DNA of 64,000 nt, taken from positions 755,953 to 819,952 of the forward strand of contig NZ_VLLE01000002.1 of NCBI RefSeq assembly GCF_007830055.1, read 5' to 3'. Of the stretch, positions 60,382 to 64,000 are shown one piece after another (position 1 is the first letter of the stretch; every line of letters starts with the position of its first letter). This DNA comes from Lacibacter cauensis (GTDB lineage Bacteria > Bacteroidota > Bacteroidia > Chitinophagales > Chitinophagaceae). The translations under genes were made by a program, and so were the position numbers. The notes below the pieces were generated by a model. It was not told the DNA's origin. It made no database searches and was given only the letters and a program-made list of their open reading frames with translations.

Positions 60382-62484
60382 CTAACCCAACTGTTCTGCA
60401 AACGGCAACTTACGTAAACGCTTTCCTGTTGCTGCAAAAATGGCGTTGGCCAAAGCTGCGGCTACCGGCGGTAAAGCGGGCTCTCCTAAACCTGTTGGCG
60501 CTTCATCACTTTCAACAAACTGCACCTCAATTTCTGTTGGTGCATCCTTCATGCGTAAAAATTTATATTGATGAAAGTTTGTTTCAACCACAGCACCATT
60601 TACAAACGTTACTTTCGGAAACATAGCATGACAGATACCATCAACAATAGAACCCTGTACCTGATTTTCTGCACCACTCAAATTAATAACACGGCCACAG
60701 TTAACGGCACAATACACTTTCTTCACCTTTGGTTGTCCATCCACCATTTGTACATCCACCACCTGCGCTACATAGGAACCAAACGAAAACCAAGTTGAAA
60801 ACCCTCTGAACACACCGGGTGTTTTTGTGCCCCATTTGCTCATCTTCACGACAAGATCAATCACGCTTTTATATTTTTCAGGATCGTAATTGATCTTTCC
60901 AACCGTTTGTTCTTTTGCTTTTTTCAGTAACGCTAAACGAAATGCAACAGGATCTTTTTTCAAAGCCGTACACAATTCGTCCATAAAACTTTCAGCAACA
61001 TAAGCAAGTGTATTGGCGCCGGGTGCTCTCCACCAGCCGGTGGGTGTATTGCTGGTGAGACCTTGTCCTTCGGCACGGTAATTGGCAATTGCGCCCGCAA
61101 CATAACTATCGCCACGCACACCTCGACCAATACCTACTCCTGATTGATGCCAGGATAATAAATCAGTAGCCGAAAGTGCTGCACGGTAGCGCCACATTTC
61201 TGCCGGACGATAAAAATCATTCTGCATATCATCTTCACGTGTCCATTGTACCTGCACCGGGCATTGTGCTGCTGCAGAAATCAACGCTGCTTCAACACCA
61301 TTATCGGTCATTAATTTTCTGCCAAATCCACCACCTTGCCGTGGAGATGATATGGTGATATTCGCTTCAGGAATTCCTAATTGTTTCGATACTTCGGTTC
61401 TGACAGCCGCAGGTACCTGCGTTGGGCCAAACAATTCTACTTTACCATCTTGTACATTGGCAAAAAAGTTCAACGGCTCCATTTGTCCGTGCGACAATGT
61501 TGGTATTTCATAGGTTACATCCAAAACCTTCACAGCGCCTTGTGCAGCTGCATCCACATCACCATCGTTTCGTTGAGGAGTTGCAGTTGGTTTATCAAGC
61601 ATTGTTTTAAATGTGGCAAAATGCTCTGCAGTATTCTCCAGTTTTTCTGTTGCGTTCCATTGAATCACCAATGCATCTCTTCCCTTCTTCGCTGCCCAGG
61701 TTGAGGTGGCAAGCACAGCCACTGCATTCTTGATCTTCACAACTTTTTTTACACCATCTATTTTTAATGCTGCAGCATCGTTTACTTCGCCCAATGTTTT
61801 GCCATACGCAGGCGGACGGCTTACCATTGCAAACAGCATTCCTTCTCTTCTGGTATCAATGCCAAACAACGGCTGACCGGTTACTATTTTATGCGCATCA
61901 ACATCCTGCACACGTGTGCCGATGAGTTTAAACTCTTTCGGATCTTTTAACGCAGGCTTTGTTGGCACTTCCAGTTTTGCTGCGGCAGATGCCAACGATG
62001 CATAACTCAGTTTACGTCCACTCGTTTTATGAATAACCTCTCCGTTATCAACCGTACATTCTGCTGCAGAAACATTCCATTGTTGTGCAGCAGCGGCAAT
62101 CAACATTTCACGTGCAGTTGCACCAACTGTACGCAGTTCTGTAAAACGTCCACGCACCGATCCGCTGCCACCTGCTGTTTGACGGCCCATTCTACTGTCT
62201 AATGGTGCTAATTCTACTTTGATCTTTCTCCAGTCAACACCCAGTTCTTCAGCAACGATCATGGGTAACGATGTTTTTACACCCTGTCCAATTTCCGGAT
62301 TGGGTGCAAATAACACAATGGAACCATCAGCATTAATTTTGATATATGCATTAGGTGTAAAGACCACATCTTCCAATGCTTTTGCTTCTGCTGTGAGGTT
62401 GAGCAAACTAAAGCTGATGAGCATACCACCACCTGATAAAGCAGATACTTTCAGAAAGTTTCTTCTTGAATGTGTTGTTGCCAT
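60382..62484 (-). CDS. Molybdenum-binding subunit of a xanthine dehydrogenase-family oxidoreductase
   Basis: Catalytic subunit of 700 residues, IorB-like. It carries a Tat signal (SRRNFLKVSALSGGG), so it is exported folded. Cofactor blocks: NPEIGQGVKTSLPMIVAEEL, SPRQGGGFGRK, GWWRAPGANTLAYVAESFMDE, and the likely catalytic Glu in GLGEPALPPVAAALANA. Partner is the [2Fe-2S] subunit encoded 2 bp upstream. No FAD subunit is present, so electrons probably go to a cytochrome or another carrier. Substrates of this family are aldehydes and N-heterocycles; which one applies here is open. Confidence 0.92.
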   Translation of the reverse strand: MATTHSRRNFLKVSALSGGGMLISFSLLNLTAEAKALEDVVFTPNAYIKINADGSIVLFAPNPEIGQGVKTSLPMIVAEELGVDWRKIKVELAPLDSRMGRQTAGGSGSVRGRFTELRTVGATAREMLIAAAAQQWNVSAAECTVDNGEVIHKTSGRKLSYASLASAAAKLEVPTKPALKDPKEFKLIGTRVQDVDAHKIVTGQPLFGIDTRREGMLFAMVSRPPAYGKTLGEVNDAAALKIDGVKKVVKIKNAVAVLATSTWAAKKGRDALVIQWNATEKLENTAEHFATFKTMLDKPTATPQRNDGDVDAAAQGAVKVLDVTYEIPTLSHGQMEPLNFFANVQDGKVELFGPTQVPAAVRTEVSKQLGIPEANITISSPRQGGGFGRKLMTDNGVEAALISAAAQCPVQVQWTREDDMQNDFYRPAEMWRYRAALSATDLLSWHQSGVGIGRGVRGDSYVAGAIANYRAEGQGLTSNTPTGWWRAPGANTLAYVAESFMDELCTALKKDPVAFRLALLKKAKEQTVGKINYDPEKYKSVIDLVVKMSKWGTKTPGVFRGFSTWFSFGSYVAQVVDVQMVDGQPKVKKVYCAVNCGRVINLSGAENQVQGSIVDGICHAMFPKVTFVNGAVVETNFHQYKFLRMKDAPTEIEVQFVESDEAPTGLGEPALPPVAAALANAIFAATGKRLRKLPFAEQLG

Positions 62485-62486
62485 AA

Positions 62487-62951
62487 TTATTTTTTGCTTT
62501 TTTTAGCTGCTAAATGAATTGCTTTGCGAATGCGTACATGTGTGCCGCAGCGGCAGATGTTTCCCGACATGGCATTATCAATATCCTGATCGGTGGGTTT
62601 GGGATTGCGTTTTAGTAAGGCAGCAGCACTCATGATCTGGCCTGCCTGGCAATAACCACATTGCGATACATCGAGTTCTTCCCATGCCTGTTGCAACGGA
62701 TGATCACCTTTTTCACTTAATCCTTCAATGGTAACGATGGCATTTGTTTTTACAGACGACACCGGCAATGTACAGGAGCGTATAGCGTTACCGTTCAAGT
62801 GAACAGTGCATGCTCCGCATTGAGCCATGCCGCAACCAAACTTGGTACCAACCAAATTCAGATGATCACGTAAAACCCATAACAATGGTGTAGACGGATC
62901 GACATCAACCGAAAGTGTTTTACCGTTTACATTCAGATTAATTATTGCCAT
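62487..62951 (-). CDS. [2Fe-2S] subunit of the molybdenum oxidoreductase
   Basis: Electron-transfer subunit of 154 residues, IorA-like. The plant-type cluster sits in [18 protein letters not shown] with a fourth Cys in IRSC; the second cluster in [11 protein letters not shown] and NICRCGTH. No signal peptide of its own; it would cross the membrane together with the Tat-carrying large subunit. First gene of the enzyme operon; no clear TAnnTTTG promoter was found in the upstream gap. Confidence 0.94.
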   Translation of the reverse strand: MAIINLNVNGKTLSVDVDPSTPLLWVLRDHLNLVGTKFGCGMAQCGACTVHLNGNAIRSCTLPVSSVKTNAIVTIEGLSEKGDHPLQQAWEELDVSQCGYCQAGQIMSAAALLKRNPKPTDQDIDNAMSGNICRCGTHVRIRKAIHLAAKKSKK

Positions 62952-63114
62952 AATGGAATACTTTGAGGAAAGTTAGTTAATCTTAAAATATACTATTCTA
63001 AAATAAAACACATTTACACGAATGGTTGTAACTGAGTAATTCAAAAGGAAATTGTTGCAGTTTATTAACTTAAATACAATCTGTTGCTTAGACATTTATG
63101 TACAATTCGTTTCA

Positions 63115-63136
63115 CGTCCGACGAGGGCGTCTGACG
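63115..63136. repeat. REP-like dispersed palindrome, copy 2
   Basis: Copy of the 22-bp element at 7027-7048 with one A-to-G change. It starts CGTCCGACGAGG and ends CGTCTGACG, and lies 35 bp downstream of the moaA stop. The rest of the 219-bp gap is AT-rich and shows nothing else. Confidence 0.55.
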
Positions 63137-63170
63137 TTCGTACCCCGTACTTCTAAATTCGCACTTGCTC

Positions 63171-64000
63171 TTATCCTCCAATTCCGATCATACTTCTGTT
63201 ATGAATTGCATCGGCATTGATGTGTTCAAAGTTGGCAGTAAATTGCCCACCGAGTTCTTTTGCTTTATCAGAGATGTTTTGTGAGATGAGTTGTGTTACA
63301 TCTTGTCCGTTACGCAAAGCCGTTAACAGATCCATTTCTTTTTCGGCAAACAAACAGTTTTTCATTTTACCATCGGCTGTTAAACGCATGCGGTTACAGC
63401 TGCTGCAGAAAGGCGCACTCATGGTACTGATCACCGAAAATGTTCCGGCATGACCGGGAACGATATAACCTTTGGCTGTATCATGCGCTTCATTCTTCAA
63501 CGGAAGAAAAGAATTTTGTTGCTCCACTACCTGTAAAATCTGTTGCCAGGTAAAAACCTGGTTGCTTGTCCAACGGTTACCGCTGAACGGCATGAATTCG
63601 ATGAAACGGACATGCACAGGCGTGTTTTTTGTCCATGCAATAAAATCATTAATCTCGCCATCGTTCAAACCTTTCATCACCACCACATTTACTTTTACAT
63701 GAAAATTGCGGCTGATGAGCAATTGAATATTGTCATATACTTTTTGAAACTGATCTCTTCTGGTGAGATGCTGAAAAGTTTCAGCCTGCAATGTATCAAG
63801 ACTTACGTTGAGTGAACGTACACCTGCATCTTCTAGCACATCCACAAACTCATGCAGTCTTGTACCGTTGGTAGTGAGTGTGAGTTTCACCGGCAATTTG
63901 CCCAAACGACGGATGATGTCCGCAGCATCCTTGCGTACCAATGGTTCGCCACCGGTTAAACGGATCTTGTTGACGCCGAGTTGTACAAATGTTTTTGCTA
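63171..64000 (-). CDS. moaA: GTP 3',8-cyclase MoaA, C-terminal part
   Basis: Radical SAM enzyme that starts molybdenum cofactor synthesis by rearranging GTP. About 276 residues are visible; the N-terminus with the CxxxCxxC cluster lies beyond the right edge. Seen here: KIRLTGGEPLVRKD, TLTTNGTRL, LNVSLDTL, and the second iron-sulfur site CSSCNRMRLTADGKMKNCL. The protein ends in IGIGG; the Gly-Gly tail is required for activity in the family. A frame start at 63941 is internal, because the reading frame continues to the end of the window. Confidence 0.93.
   Translation of the reverse strand, partial: AKTFVQLGVNKIRLTGGEPLVRKDAADIIRRLGKLPVKLTLTTNGTRLHEFVDVLEDAGVRSLNVSLDTLQAETFQHLTRRDQFQKVYDNIQLLISRNFHVKVNVVVMKGLNDGEINDFIAWTKNTPVHVRFIEFMPFSGNRWTSNQVFTWQQILQVVEQQNSFLPLKNEAHDTAKGYIVPGHAGTFSVISTMSAPFCSSCNRMRLTADGKMKNCLFAEKEMDLLTALRNGQDVTQLISQNISDKAKELGGQFTANFEHINADAIHNRSMIGIGG

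Overview
This window comes from a member of the Bacteroidota, most likely Chitinophagaceae or a close relative. The evidence is two SusC/SusD pairs, a hybrid two-component regulator, a recognisable TTG / TAnnTTTG promoter pair, A-rich leaders without Shine-Dalgarno sequences and an AT-leaning composition. No tRNA, rRNA, CRISPR array, insertion sequence, integrase or phage gene was seen. Forty-one large genes plus one 39-residue ORF fill almost the whole window, and about nine tenths of the sequence from 5.5 kb onward is read from the minus strand.

1-5.5 kb, copper homeostasis: a CopA-type P1B ATPase cut by the left edge, two divergent AraC-type regulators that each begin with an HMA-like CxxC domain, a CopZ-like chaperone, a DUF3347 protein and a multicopper oxidase with a Met-rich insert and a C-terminal CopB-like barrel. 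Three copies of one 10-bp box lie in the three intergenic gaps of the locus.

5.5-12.4 kb, a planctomycete-type cytochrome cluster: PSCyt1/DUF1549/DUF1553 protein, DUF1501 protein, TIM-barrel sugar isomerase-like protein and a membrane protein with a CxxCH haem motif and leucine-rich repeats.

12.6-36 kb, a polysaccharide utilisation locus (PUL): SusC/SusD with an Asl1-like glycosidase, four Cys-type sulfatases, a GH29 fucosidase, a GH2 beta-galactosidase, a right-handed beta-helix protein and one hybrid two-component regulator. A sulfated fucose- and galactose-containing glycan is the best guess for the substrate.

36-49.4 kb: a YncE-like propeller/phosphoesterase fusion, a GH1 beta-glucosidase (plus strand), a second SusC/SusD operon that carries a DUF5689 lipoprotein and a calcineurin-like phosphoesterase, and an exported formylglycine-generating enzyme with both catalytic cysteines, which could mature the nearby sulfatases.

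49.5-53.8 kb: catalase-peroxidase KatG with a clear promoter and an operator-like palindrome, divergent from a protein that joins a papain-like protease to an alpha/beta hydrolase.

53.8-64 kb: molybdenum cofactor synthesis (moaCB fusion, moaE, moeB-rhodanese, moaD, moeA, mocA, xdhC, and moaA cut by the right edge), a TauE-type permease, and the two subunits of a Tat-exported xanthine dehydrogenase/isoquinoline oxidoreductase-type molybdoenzyme, which is the likely consumer of the cofactor.
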